The notes under the pieces: generated by a model | Told to the model about the DNA's origin: nothing | Databases searched by the model: none | Seen by the model: the letters and a program-made list of their open reading frames with translations, nothing else | Part shown: positions 1 to 8,275 of the stretch, one piece after another | How the letters are laid out: the number at the start of each line of letters is the position of its first letter | Numbering within the stretch: position 1 is the first letter of the stretch | NCBI RefSeq assembly: GCF_006539505.1 | Contig: NZ_BJND01000007.1 | Span: forward strand, 310,001-374,000 | DNA length: 64,000 bases | Source of the DNA: Streptomyces spinoverrucosus | GTDB taxonomy: Bacteria; Actinomycetota; Actinomycetes; Streptomycetales; Streptomycetaceae | Direction: 5' to 3' | Made by a program: the position numbers and the translations under genes

Positions 1-66
1 GGCGGCGTCGGGAGGGGACGCGGATCGGCCGGAGGCCGGCCGCCCGCTACCTCGCAGACCGCGACC

Positions 67-266
67 AGGGCCTGTCGTTTGGATCAGGCCGGCTGAGAGA
101 GACTGCGCCTTTCGGCTGACCCGAGCGGGGGCGATGGGGGTGTCCCCGCGCGAGCTCGTTCGAGCGTGGGGGAGTCGGCGACCGACGACAACACGGCTGG
201 GGTACCCCCTCTGGGGGAGCGCGTGCCAGACCCCGCGACGCCGACATGATCCAAACGACAGGCCCT
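67..266. mobile_element. MITE-like element with 20-bp perfect terminal inverted repeats
   Basis: Bases 67-86 (AGGGCCTGTCGTTTGGATCA) are exactly the reverse complement of bases 247-266, framing a 200-bp segment with no convincing coding capacity. The interior holds further short dyads around GAGCTCGTTCGAG and GGGGTACCCCC. A short non-coding unit with long perfect ends is what is expected of a miniature inverted-repeat element mobilised by a transposase elsewhere. The right end forms a CTAG with the neighbouring base and runs into the stop codon of the leftward gene at 265-645. No unambiguous target duplication is visible. Confidence 0.75.
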
Positions 267-645
267 AGCCTCGCACCGGCGGCTCGCCGAACAGGTCCAC
301 CGCGTTCCGTACGTCCGACAGCCCCCGCGACAGGGCGCTCACCGACCCGATCGCCCCGGCGATCAGCAGCAGGGACCGGCGCAGTCGCGGGACCTCGGGC
401 GTGCCGTCGGCGGTCATCGCGGCGAGCGCCGCGAGTTCGTCCTCGGCGACGGCACGGTCGGGGAACTCCACGGGATGCGCGGCGAGTTCACGGCGCAGCC
501 GGGACACGGCGGTCCGCAGTTCCGCCACCCTCGGGTCCTCGTCGCTGCCGGTCACTGGCCTCTGCCCCAAGCTCCGCAACACAGCTCTCCCCCCTCCGTG
601 CAGGCCCGGCACGCCGTTGTGCACAGTCACGCCCTGCTCCCCCAT
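265..645 (-). CDS. DUF5955-like small protein (126 aa)
   Basis: This small soluble protein has no signal peptide or membrane segment. It resembles the Streptomyces-restricted DUF5955 family of unknown function: a charged helical middle (VAELRTAVSRLRREL) is followed by a hydrophobic helix rich in small residues (LLLIAGAIGSVSALSRGL) near the C-terminus. I chose the ATG at 645 because the frame stays open further upstream only by overlapping the divergent gene at 782, and residues before 645 look like shadow translation. The TAG stop lies on the last base of the inverted-repeat element at 67-266, so the natural C-terminus may have been altered by that insertion. The family name is from memory; the frame is well supported by codon usage. 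Confidence 0.65.
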   Translation of the reverse strand: MGEQGVTVHNGVPGLHGGGRAVLRSLGQRPVTGSDEDPRVAELRTAVSRLRRELAAHPVEFPDRAVAEDELAALAAMTADGTPEVPRLRRSLLLIAGAIGSVSALSRGLSDVRNAVDLFGEPPVRG

Positions 646-781
646 GCGCCCCCGTGATGCCGGTCGTGCGCCGGGGGACGCGGGCCAGTAAACGCCACCG
701 GGTGCGGATCCGCCACCGCGAGGACCGAAATTCAGTCCATGGACACCGTCCGGCCCGTGCAGGGTCAGGTATGCAGGACCC

Positions 782-1384
782 ATGACGGACAAGAACGAAC
801 GCCCGGTCGCCGCCCTGTTGCTCGCCGCGGGCGGCGGACGCCGGCTCGGCGGCCGACCCAAGGCGCTGCTCGAACACCGGGGCCGCCCGCTGGTCGAACA
901 CGCCGTCGCGGTGCTGCGCGCGGGCGGATGCGCCCGCGTGCACGTGGTCCTGGGGGCGCACGCCGACGCCGTACGGGAGCGGGCGGAACTGTCCGGCTGT
1001 GTGCTGGTGGAGAACCCGGAGTGGGAGCAGGGCATGGGCTCCTCGCTGCGCGCCGGGCTGGACTCACTCGCCGGCACGGGGGCCCGGGCCGCACTGGTGT
1101 CGCTCGTCGACCAGCCCGGGATCGGACCCGAGGCGGTCGCTCGCGTCCTGGCCGCCTACACGGACGAGTCCTCGCTGGTCTCGGCCGCCTACGACGGCGT
1201 ACGCGGCCATCCCGTGCTCTTCGGCGCCGCGCACTGGGCGGACATCACGGCGACTGCGACCGGCGACCGAGGGGCACGCGCGTACCTGAAGGAGCACGCG
1301 TCCGGAATCCGTCTCGTGGAGTGCGGTGACGTGGCGCGGCCGTACGACATCGACACGGCGGCCGACCTGAAGCACCTTGAGTGA
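782..1384 (+). CDS. MocA-like NTP transferase (molybdenum cofactor nucleotidyltransferase family)
   Basis: This 200-residue cytoplasmic protein has the MobA/MocA-type nucleotidyltransferase fold. The nucleotide-binding start LLLAAGGGRRLGGRPKALL lies at about residues 13-31, and DQPGIGP near residue 112 matches the family metal-binding DQP motif. A GHPVLF segment is at about 140-146 and a D-I-D-T motif near the end (PYDIDTAADL). Family members move CMP or GMP to molybdopterin, giving the cytosine or guanine dinucleotide cofactor of xanthine-dehydrogenase-type enzymes. AGGA lies about 5 bases before the ATG. The gene stands before aceB without overlap. A role in supplying the molybdenum enzyme at 30-33.7 kb is possible but not shown by position. 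Sugar-phosphate nucleotidyltransferases share the fold, so the substrate is uncertain. Confidence 0.8.
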   Translation: MTDKNERPVAALLLAAGGGRRLGGRPKALLEHRGRPLVEHAVAVLRAGGCARVHVVLGAHADAVRERAELSGCVLVENPEWEQGMGSSLRAGLDSLAGTGARAALVSLVDQPGIGPEAVARVLAAYTDESSLVSAAYDGVRGHPVLFGAAHWADITATATGDRGARAYLKEHASGIRLVECGDVARPYDIDTAADLKHLE

Positions 1385-1433
1385 ACGGGGTGGCACCCAG
1401 CGCCACCTTGCCTCGACTCAGAGAATCTCGACA

Positions 1434-1448
1434 TCAACAAACCATTGA
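1434..1448. promoter_or_regulatory. Candidate operator upstream of aceB (TCAACAAACCATTGA)
   Basis: In the 184-bp AT-rich gap before malate synthase, bases 1434-1448 form a dyad with TCAA and TTGA arms. It has the same length and the same first six and last four bases as the perfect dyad at 54306-54320 upstream of the urate operon. A second dyad-like stretch, GTTCCACGATGAGAAAAC, follows at about 1450-1467. Regulation of a paralogous malate synthase by an allantoin/glyoxylate repressor is known in Streptomyces; that this dyad is its site is my inference. Confidence 0.4.
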
Positions 1449-1568
1449 AGTTCCACGATGAGAAAACTAATATCCACTGACCAGAAGCACCCGACCGCAC
1501 AGCGGGTGCGATACACCCCATTCGTGCCTCCTGGCACCCGGTGCCACCGCTGAAGGAAGTGACAGCTC

Positions 1569-3194
1569 ATGTCCGCACCAGCGCCGTCTCCGCTGGCCAT
1601 CGTCGACGCCGAGCCCCTGCCCCGGCAGGAGGAGGTCCTCACCGACGCGGCGCTCGCCTTCGTGGCCGAGCTGCACCGCCGGTTCACGCCCCGGCGTGAC
1701 GAACTCCTCGCCCGCCGCGCGGAACGCCGCGCCGAGATCGCCCGCACCTCCACCCTCGACTTCCTCCCGGAGACCGCACAGATCCGCGAGGACCCCACGT
1801 GGCGCGTGGCGCCCGCCCCGGCCGCGCTGAACGACCGCCGGGTCGAGATCACCGGCCCCACCGACCGCAAGATGACCATCAACGCCCTCAACTCGGGCGC
1901 GAAGGTCTGGCTCGCGGACTTCGAGGACGCCTCCGCCCCCACGTGGGAGAACGTCGTCCTCGGCCAGCTCAACCTGATCGACGCCTACACCCGGAACATC
2001 GACTTCACGGACCCCAGGTCCGGCAAGTCGTACGCGCTCAAGGCCGACGAGGAGCTGGCGACCGTCGTCATGCGCCCGCGCGGCTGGCACCTGAACGAGC
2101 GTCACCTCGTGGGCGCGAGCGGCACCCAGGTCCCGGGCGCCCTGGTCGACTTCGGCCTGTACTTCTTCCACAACGCCCAGCGCCTGCTGGACCTCGGCAA
2201 GGGCCCGTACTTCTACCTGCCGAAGACGGAGTCGCACCTGGAGGCCCGCCTCTGGAACGAGGTGTTCGTCTTCGCGCAGGACTACGTCGGCATCCCGCAG
2301 GGCACCATCCGGGCCACCGTCCTGATCGAGACGATCACGGCGGCGTACGAGATGGAGGAGATCCTCTACGAACTCCGCGACCACGCCTCCGGGTTGAACG
2401 CGGGCCGCTGGGACTACCTCTTCTCCATCGTGAAGAACTTCCGCGACGGCGGCCCGAAGTTTGTCCTCCCGGACCGCAACGCGGTGACGATGACGGCCCC
2501 GTTCATGCGCGCGTACACGGAGTTGCTGGTCCGCACCTGCCACAAGCGCGGCGCGCACGCGATCGGCGGCATGGCGGCGTTCATCCCGTCCCGCAAGGAC
2601 GCCGAGGTCAACAAGGTCGCCTTCGAGAAGGTCCGGGCCGACAAGGACCGTGAGGCGAACGACGGCTTCGACGGCTCCTGGGTCGCCCACCCCGACCTGG
2701 TCCCGATCGCCATGGAGTCCTTCGACAGGGTGCTCGGCGACAAGCCCAACCAGAAGGACCGGCTGCGCGAGGACGTCGAGGTCAAGGCGGAGGACCTGAT
2801 CGCCATCGACTCCCTCGACGCCAAGCCGACCTACGCCGGCCTGGTGAACGCCGTGCAGGTCGGCATCCGCTACATCGAGGCCTGGCTGCGCGGCCTGGGC
2901 GCGGTGGCGATCTTCAACCTGATGGAGGACGCGGCCACCGCCGAGATCTCCCGCTCGCAGATCTGGCAGTGGATCAACGCGGGCGTGGTCCTCGACAACG
3001 GCGAGCAGGTCACCGCCGAGCTGGCCCGCAAGGTCGCCGCCGAGGAGCTGGCGGCCATCCACGCCGAGATCGGCGAGGAGGCCTTCGCGGCCGGAAACTG
3101 GCAGCAGGCCCACGACCTGCTGCTGAAGGTCTCCCTCGACGAGGACTACGCCGACTTCCTGACGCTCCCGGCGTACGAGCAGCTCAAGGGCTGA
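1569..3194 (+). CDS. aceB: Malate synthase A
   Basis: The 541-residue protein condenses glyoxylate with acetyl-CoA to malate in the cytosol, for the glyoxylate shunt or for assimilating glyoxylate from purine/allantoin breakdown. Length and motifs fit the isoform A family. Diagnostic stretches are [19 protein letters not shown] (about residues 103-121), RPRGWHLNE (169-177) carrying the active-site Arg, FFHNAQ, the [17 protein letters not shown] segment (about 248-264) with a metal-binding Glu, ALYELRDH-like [20 protein letters not shown], and a C-terminal [18 protein letters not shown] block (about 449-466). The ATG at 1569 follows GAAGTGACAGCTC and opens the full family N-terminus. The gene appears monocistronic with its own regulatory region. 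Nothing looks truncated. Confidence 0.96.
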   Translation: MSAPAPSPLAIVDAEPLPRQEEVLTDAALAFVAELHRRFTPRRDELLARRAERRAEIARTSTLDFLPETAQIREDPTWRVAPAPAALNDRRVEITGPTDRKMTINALNSGAKVWLADFEDASAPTWENVVLGQLNLIDAYTRNIDFTDPRSGKSYALKADEELATVVMRPRGWHLNERHLVGASGTQVPGALVDFGLYFFHNAQRLLDLGKGPYFYLPKTESHLEARLWNEVFVFAQDYVGIPQGTIRATVLIETITAAYEMEEILYELRDHASGLNAGRWDYLFSIVKNFRDGGPKFVLPDRNAVTMTAPFMRAYTELLVRTCHKRGAHAIGGMAAFIPSRKDAEVNKVAFEKVRADKDREANDGFDGSWVAHPDLVPIAMESFDRVLGDKPNQKDRLREDVEVKAEDLIAIDSLDAKPTYAGLVNAVQVGIRYIEAWLRGLGAVAIFNLMEDAATAEISRSQIWQWINAGVVLDNGEQVTAELARKVAAEELAAIHAEIGEEAFAAGNWQQAHDLLLKVSLDEDYADFLTLPAYEQLKG

Positions 3195-3210
3195 GGCGCT
3201 TAAGAACCGC

Positions 3211-3507
3211 TCACTTGTCCGAGTGGCCCAGGGACTTCCCCGGGGCCACTCGGTCGCGTACGAGCCGCTTGACCGCCGTCGGCTCCGGGAAGCCCTGTTC
3301 CCGCCGGTCCCACACCACCTCGTCGTTCACGCGCACGACGAAGACACCGCCCGTGCCGGGCTTGAGGGACAGCTCGGTCAGTTCGGCCTCGAAGGTCGTC
3401 AGCAGCTCCTGCGCCAGCCAGGCCGCCCGCGGCAGCCACCGGCACTGGGTGCAGTACTCGATCTGCACACGCTGGTTCTCCCCTACGGGCTGGCTCTCGG
3501 ACGTCAT
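3211..3507 (-). CDS. SelT/SelW/SelH-family thioredoxin-fold protein
   Basis: This 98-residue protein matches the bacterial SelW-like (Rdx) family. After a short polar N-terminus comes the redox motif VQIEYCTQCRWLPRA, with the CxxC at about residues 19-22, then GGVFVVRVNDEVVWDR and a C-terminal LVRDRV helix. Such proteins adopt a small thioredoxin fold and are presumed redox partners in the cytosol. Eukaryotic and some bacterial homologues carry selenocysteine at the second Cys; here both are ordinary cysteines. The ATG at 3507 gives the usual family length and overlaps the stop of the HipA-like gene by 4 bases (ATGA), so the pair is translationally coupled. Its physiological partner is unknown. 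Confidence 0.88.
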   Translation of the reverse strand: MTSESQPVGENQRVQIEYCTQCRWLPRAAWLAQELLTTFEAELTELSLKPGTGGVFVVRVNDEVVWDRREQGFPEPTAVKRLVRDRVAPGKSLGHSDK

Positions 3508-4418
3508 CCCGGATGCACCGACCAATCCTGTTCCGCGGCCGGTTTGCCGTGCAGGTCGGGGACCTGCTTGAGCCATTTCGGCCTGCCTCGCTGTGTCCTC
3601 GCCGCGCGCAGGGCCTCCTCGGCGGCGATCTCCTCCCGGGTGGGGAAATCAGTCGGCAGCCAAACGTCGGACGCCCGCACGCGCGCGTGCAGGTAGCCGA
3701 CGTATGCCTCCCGGACCTCCTGGGGCGTGGCGAAGTCCAGCTCGCCGAGCAGCCAGGCGTCCGGTACCTCCGACACGACCTCGCGCAGCAGCTCCTCGGT
3801 CACCTTGGGCGCCAGCTCGGCGTTCGCGGCCCGTACGTCGGGCGCGTAGTGGCCGAGGGCGTGATGGCGGAAGTCGTACGACTTCTCGGGCGCCGACAGG
3901 TCCCAGCGGTGGTGGAAGACCAGGGCCGCGCCGTGGTCGATCAGCCAGAGCCGGGGCGGGGCGATGCCGAGCGTCGGCCAGATCATCAGGTTCGAGCTGT
4001 GCACCGTACGGTCGACGTTCGCGGTCAGCGCGTCGAGCCAGACGATCCGTCCGGCCTCCAGCGGATCGACCCGGAAGGCGTCGGCGACCTCCGGCGTGAA
4101 GTCCCGCGCGCCCGGCAGATAGTCCATGCCCAGATTGACGCCGGCGCTGGACGCGTGCAGGTTGCGTACCTCCTGGTGCTCCTCGTGCCCGGCGATCACC
4201 GGGTCGAAGTGCACCAGGACCAGCTCCGGGAAGCGCAGCCCCAGCGCCCGCGCCAGCTCACCGACGATCACCTCGGCGACCAGCGCCTTGCGGCCCTGCG
4301 CGGAGGCGGTGAACTTCACGACGTACGTGCCCAGGTCGTCGGCCTCTACGACGCCCGGGACGGAGCCGCCGGATCGCAGGGGCTCGATGTAGCGGGTGGC
4401 AGTGACCTTTCTCAGCAT
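3504..4418 (-). CDS. HipA-like kinase-fold protein
   Basis: This 304-residue protein belongs to the HipA family kinase-like group common in Streptomyces. It opens with MLRKVTATRYIEPLRSGGSV, followed by YVVKFTASAQG, whose Lys is in the place expected for nucleotide binding. An NVDRT stretch near residue 145 and LWLIDHGAALVFHH near 166-179 resemble the catalytic Asp/Asn and metal-binding Asp of the kinase fold. It lacks a HipB partner and is shorter than classical HipA toxins, so a persistence-toxin role should not be assumed. I used the ATG at 4418; a GTG 15 bases upstream is possible but would shift the conserved start. It is coupled to the SelW-like gene downstream. Confidence 0.8.
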   Translation of the reverse strand: MLRKVTATRYIEPLRSGGSVPGVVEADDLGTYVVKFTASAQGRKALVAEVIVGELARALGLRFPELVLVHFDPVIAGHEEHQEVRNLHASSAGVNLGMDYLPGARDFTPEVADAFRVDPLEAGRIVWLDALTANVDRTVHSSNLMIWPTLGIAPPRLWLIDHGAALVFHHRWDLSAPEKSYDFRHHALGHYAPDVRAANAELAPKVTEELLREVVSEVPDAWLLGELDFATPQEVREAYVGYLHARVRASDVWLPTDFPTREEIAAEEALRAARTQRGRPKWLKQVPDLHGKPAAEQDWSVHPG

Positions 4419-4487
4419 CTTCAAAGGTCCCACAGCTCGATTGCCTTACATTTCACGGCCAGCTCCAACGCGGTGCAATCCGGCAAA

Positions 4488-4524
4488 AACTCCCCGCTCA
4501 GCCCTGGGGAGAATCTGGGGAGTT
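4488..4524 (-). terminator. Rho-independent terminator of the integrase gene
   Basis: Read on the minus strand, AACTCCCC (4524-4517) pairs perfectly with GGGGAGTT (4495-4488), and the hairpin is followed by a run of T. The stem starts inside the last codons of the integrase and its stop codon lies in the loop. Confidence 0.6.
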
Positions 4525-5526
4525 TCGGCCGGCATGCTCGTCTCCCGTTCTCCCCAGCAGTCCGTCAATGGCGGTGCGCCCCTTACTTCCGGCCTCCGGC
4601 ATGAAGTGAGCATAGTAACCAAGCGTGACAGCCGGGGAGGAGTGCCCGAGCCATCGGGCCAGCGTCACCACGGACTCCCCCGCCTCCAGCATGATCGAAG
4701 CGTAGGTGTGCCGCAGCACGTGGAAGCCGTCCTTCGGCGCCGCCTCCCACCAGTCCTTCGCACCCTTGTCGCGCGGCGGAATGACGCCGGCCTTGGCCAG
4801 CGCCGGCTTCCAGGTGTAGGTATTCCACGTGTTCACCGCCACGGCGTTGCCGAATCGGGTGGTGAGCAGGAGGGAGAACTTCTTCCGCTGCTTGTCCGCC
4901 TCCGGCTTTCCCCAGGGGAGCTCCACCTCTACCGGCGGGAAGGTTTCGACGTGACGCTTCAGCTCGTCGGCCACCGAGGAGGGCATGTCGACGATGCACG
5001 TTTTCGCCCCCTTCGGCAAGGCGAAGTACAACCTCCCCTTGATCGCCTGAACTTGGCGACGAACATGGAGGACACCTCGGGCATAGTCGATGTCCTCCGG
5101 GCTCAAACCGAAGACTTCGCCCTGCCGAAGTCCGCACCCGAGTCCAAGTACGACGGATATCCGGTGCCGAGGGCTGATCTCGTCCCGGACTCGGACTGCC
5201 CTCTCCAGCGACCACGCTTCGCGTCGCTCCTTCGGCGCCTTCGGCCACCGTACGGACTTCGCGTGCATGGGGTTCCTGGCGAGCCGCTTGTCGTCGACGG
5301 CCGCCTCCAGAATGCTGGACAGCTCGGACAGGATGCCGCCCCGGTAGTCGACCGAGGAGACTGTTGTCTCCAACTTGGATATGTACGCGCGGAGTTCGGC
5401 CGCCGTGATGTTTCTGAGCGGGAGCTCGCCCAGATGCGGAACGATATGAAGGCGCGCTCTCCGCTCCTGGTTCTCCCGTGTCTTCGGAACACCCCCTCTG
5501 CCCGGCGCCCAGTGAGCCTTTTCCAA
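4498..5526 (-). pseudogene. Tyrosine site-specific integrase, N-terminus lost at an IS junction
   Basis: The open frame encodes 342 residues of a phage/ICE-type tyrosine recombinase. A SAM-like core-binding segment (RRARLHIVPHLGELPLRNIT) is followed by the catalytic domain with Arg in GLRQGEVFG, a Lys-bearing beta-hairpin region, HVLRHTYAS (His and Arg), LGHSS (His) and the nucleophile Tyr in VTLGYYAHF. Full-length actinomycete relatives have about 50 more N-terminal residues with an arm-type DNA-binding domain. Here the frame starts at a TTG directly after the tail of an IS5-type transposase, and the first 13 residues look foreign. I therefore read it as truncated by insertion. All catalytic residues remain, so strand cleavage might survive but arm-site binding probably not. 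No tRNA or att core was recognised next to it, and no excisionase or replication genes follow. Confidence 0.8.
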
Positions 5527-5528
5527 CC

Positions 5529-5607
5529 TCAGGTTGAGGCGTGATGAAGGACGAGAACGGTCTTCACGGGGCTGCTTCCGGTGACGCGCACCGGGGCCGG
5601 CCCCTCG
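5529..5607 (-). mobile_element. Remnant: 3' end of an IS5-type transposase
   Basis: On the minus strand the frame ending at TGA 5531-5529 reads VKTVLVLHHAST and stop, nearly the same as the last residues of the intact transposase at 6026-6808 (VKAVVVLHHAST). Homology fades after about 25 codons. The bases beyond the stop (GGTTGGAAAAGG) also resemble those after the intact copy (GGTTAGAAAGGG). This is the end of a second, separately diverged copy in the same orientation. The left limit is an estimate. Confidence 0.75.
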
Positions 5608-5616
5608 CTCATTCGG

Positions 5617-6009
5617 TCAGGAAGCCCGGATCGCCCGGTCGATCTCCGCGCCGGTACGGGCCACGACGACGGGCCACTCGTCCCTGAGGGCAGCGGGCAG
5701 AAGCTCCTGGTCCTCGTCCCGCTGGATCACGGTCGGCCCGCCCGGGACGACGAGCACGGCATCCAGCCGTCGCAGCAGGACGGCCAGGAGGTCCATGATC
5801 CCGTCCCCGCCGAAGCGGTTGAAGGTGATGCCGGTCGGGTTGTTGAAGTACACACCTGCCTCCTCCCTCTCCGCCGTACGCACCAGCAGGAAGTTCGTCT
5901 CAGGGTCCCGCGCCACCACATGGGGGCCGAGGACCTCGTGCGCGGCACTCATGTCCAGCGCCGCCGGCTCACCGTTCTCGAACCGGCACACGAAGATGTC
6001 AAAACTCAC
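5617..6009 (-). CDS. Conserved Streptomyces hypothetical protein (130 aa)
   Basis: This protein begins VSFDIFVCRFENGEPAALD and contains TGITFNRFGGDGIMDLLAVL at about residues 61-80 and PVVVARTGAEIDRAI at the end. I recognise it as a recurrent Streptomyces protein without known function. It is soluble, acidic and has no signal peptide. The GTG at 6009 follows GAAAGGG and begins the conserved part. The gene is trapped between two same-orientation IS5-type 3' ends, and its ribosome binding site lies only about 10 bases beyond the transposase stop at 6026. Its native promoter has therefore probably been replaced by sequence from the insertion. Small polymorphic-toxin immunity proteins have a similar size and composition, but nothing specific supports that here. 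Confidence 0.7.
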   Translation of the reverse strand: MSFDIFVCRFENGEPAALDMSAAHEVLGPHVVARDPETNFLLVRTAEREEAGVYFNNPTGITFNRFGGDGIMDLLAVLLRRLDAVLVVPGGPTVIQRDEDQELLPAALRDEWPVVVARTGAEIDRAIRAS

Positions 6010-6025
6010 GGAACCCTTTCTAACC

Positions 6026-6808
6026 TCAGGTTGAGGCATGGTGAAGGACGACGACAGCCTTCACGATGTCGGTGATCCGGGTCGTGCTGCAGCGAAGCTT
6101 CCGCAGGAGGCGCCAGCTCTTGAGGGTGGCCATGGCCTGTTCGCCGAGGCAGCGGATCTTGGCGTGGGTGCTGTTGTGTCGCCGTTTCCAGCGTTTGAGC
6201 CGACGAGCCCTGAACGGCACCCGGACGGGGCGCCCGGCGCCCTGGTAAGCCTTGTCCGCCCAGCACTTCACGTCGGCCTCGGCGAGTGCGTCGATGATGC
6301 CGTGGCGCCGCGCGGCGGTCAGGTTATGGGTCGATCCGGGCAATGCCGGTGAGGCCCACAGCAGTCGGCCGAACGGGTCGGTGAGGACCTGGACGTTCAT
6401 GCCGTGGCGTTTGTGTTTTCCGGAGTAGTACGGGGTGTCGGCGGCGATCCGGTCGATCGGCAGCAGGGTGCCATCCAGGATCACGAAGGCTTTCACCTGC
6501 ATGGTCTTCATCGCCTCGCTCAGAGTCGGCGCGGCGGCGGCCAGGACGTCGATTACCTCACGTATGTAGCGGTATACGGTCGCGACGCCGATGCCGAACC
6601 CGGCGGCGAGCCGCGCGTAGGTGTCCCCGCACCGCAGATGAGCGAGGGCGAGCAGGGCCTGACGGCCGGCAGACAGCCGTCGCCACCGGGTCCCGATCTC
6701 GCGCTGCTGGGCACGGAGCCGCGTGGTCAGGAAGCGCAGGGTGCGGTGGGACAGATCGATCGACGACGGGTACGCAAGCACGCAAAGCCCCTGGCAAGCA
6801 CGGGTCAT
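6026..6808 (-). CDS. IS5-type (DDE_Tnp_4) transposase, apparently intact
   Basis: The 260-residue protein has an N-terminal HTH region (LAAGFGIGVATVYRYIREV, about residues 67-85) and a complete DDE catalytic core. The first Asp is in VILDGTLLPIDRI (about 112), the second in KCWADKAYQGAG (about 185), and a Glu lies in CLGEQAMATLKSW (about 227), with the KHKRHGMNVQ block between. It cuts and pastes its own element. No frameshift is visible, unlike the IS701-type neighbour. Outer inverted repeats could not be defined: the 3' side ends near TGAGGTTAGAAAGGG at about 6010-6028, while the 5' side runs into the end of the IS701-type element at 6854. The start was taken at 6808. Confidence 0.85.
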   Translation of the reverse strand: MTRACQGLCVLAYPSSIDLSHRTLRFLTTRLRAQQREIGTRWRRLSAGRQALLALAHLRCGDTYARLAAGFGIGVATVYRYIREVIDVLAAAAPTLSEAMKTMQVKAFVILDGTLLPIDRIAADTPYYSGKHKRHGMNVQVLTDPFGRLLWASPALPGSTHNLTAARRHGIIDALAEADVKCWADKAYQGAGRPVRVPFRARRLKRWKRRHNSTHAKIRCLGEQAMATLKSWRLLRKLRCSTTRITDIVKAVVVLHHAST

Positions 6809-6877
6809 CTTGGTCGAAAACCCGTCTACCAGGAGCTTCGCCGTTCTGCATAGTACTCCAGCCGTAGATCGTGATCT

Positions 6878-8186
6878 TCATGCCTGAGTGGCTTGTCGAC
6901 GGTAGTGGCTGGTCTGGGATCGGGCCTGGTGGCGGCGCCGCCAGTCGGACCAACCGAGCCGGTGGGCGGCATCGTGGACGGGTCGGACAACGAGTGTGAT
7001 GAACAGGCGCTGGATCTCGTTGCAGGTGAGTGGAATGAGGGCATCGGGTGCGGGGCGGGTGTGCTCGTCTGCGCGTACGACGGCGAGGAAGGCGGCGCGA
7101 GCATGGCGAGGGTGCCCCAGCGGGACCAGGAGGCATAGCGGCGGACCTGGTGCTCGTCGAGTGCGGCCAGGCCCTTGCCCGACTGGAAGAACTCCTCCAC
7201 CCGCCATCTTGATCCAGCGACTCTGACCAGCACGGTCAGCGGCACGGGTGCGGGCGAGTAGCAGCGGCAGTAGGCGAGTTCGCCGGTGCTGCGGTTACGG
7301 CGGATCAGCAGCTGACGACTCCCGGGTCGGGGGTCGGCGAGGTCGATGACTGCCCAGTCGTAGAAACGGTGGCCCTTGGCCCCGGCCCCTGCGGAGAGCT
7401 TCTGGCAGGCCCGCTTGGGCACCTTCTTGGCCAGGGTGTCCGCACGGAACTTCCCCGCCCCGGTGGTGACTTCGTGCGAGCAGGCCACCGCGAGGACGTA
7501 GCCGGTGCCGCGTTCCTCCAGTGCGGTTCGCAGCCTGGGGTTGCCGCCGTAGACCTCGTCGCCGGCGACCCATGCGGCCTGGTGGTCGGCGTCCAGGAAC
7601 CGGGCAACCATACGAGTGGCCAGTTCCGGCTTGGTGGCGAAGGCGGTGTCCTGGTCGAGTCCGGCATCCCGGCAGCGGTCAGGGTCGGAGGTCCATGAAC
7701 GCGGGACGTACAGTTCCCGGTCCACTGCCGCGTGCCCGCGCCGGCCGGCGTAGACCAGGTAGACGGCGACCTGGGCATTTCGATCCTGCCCGCGGTGCCG
7801 GTGTACTGGCGCTGGACGCCGACCGTGCCGGTGCCCTTCTTCACGTCCCCGGTCTCGTCGACCACCAGTACCGCCTGGTCGTCGTGCAGGTGGTCCACCA
7901 CGTAGTCACACACATCGTCGCGGACCCGGTCGGCGTCCCACTTGGCCCGCCCCAGCAGGTGCTGCACGCCGTCCGGGGTCCTCTCCCCGGCCCATTCGGC
8001 GATGGTCCAGCAGTTCTTGCGCGGCAGGTCCGACAGCAGTCCGAGCACCAACTTCCGGACCCGGAACCGGGGTTCGACCCGTGTGAACCGTCCCGCTATC
8101 CGGCTCATCAGGCCCTCGAACGCCTCCTGCCAGCGGGCAGGGTCTACGCTGTGACCTGCGGCCACCGCGTGATCGTTTGTCTTCAC
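6878..8186 (-). pseudogene. IS701-family transposase, inactivated by two 1-base deletions
   Basis: Three consecutive reading frames together give a full IS701-type transposase. The N-terminal part has FEGLMSRIAGRFTRVEPR, DLPRKNCWTIAEWAG and VLVVDETGDVKKGTGTVGVQ (first catalytic Asp), up to GRIE. One A is missing from an A-run at about 7778-7780, after which the next frame continues with VYLVYAGRRGH, WVAGDEVYGGNPRL (second Asp), RWRVEEFFQSGKGLAALDEHQVR (Glu block) and GTLAMLA. A second missing base near 7097 moves reading to AAFLAVVRADEHTRP through to the stop at 6878. Start codon is uncertain; GTG at 8186 is a reasonable choice. Both lesions are single deletions, so the protein cannot be made without frameshifting. 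Confidence 0.85.
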
Positions 8187-8275
8187 ACACCGATGATCAA
8201 CGGGTGGCCGCACCCGTCTCCACAGCGCGTCGGGGTCGCGCAGCGTCCGCCCGCCGTCCTGTGTCAGGAGGACAT

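Noticed and set aside
646-1077. Upstream extension of the DUF5955-like frame
   Set aside because: It overlaps the MocA-like gene in antisense and reads as Ser/Arg/Pro-rich shadow sequence; the start at 645 gives a sensible protein.
4434-4500. A tRNA gene or att core next to the integrase
   Set aside because: I looked for a cloverleaf and CCA-type 3' end beside the integrase 3' side and saw none; the only structure is the hairpin at 4488-4524.
5526-5526. TTG 5526 as the true start of the integrase
   Set aside because: The first codons come from DNA adjoining a transposase tail and the arm-binding domain is missing, so this is the accidental start of a truncated frame.
6878-8186. Programmed frameshifting in the IS701-type transposase
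   Set aside because: Programmed frameshifting in IS families usually needs one slippery run between two overlapping frames. Here two separated single-base losses are needed, one without a slippery sequence, so decay is simpler.
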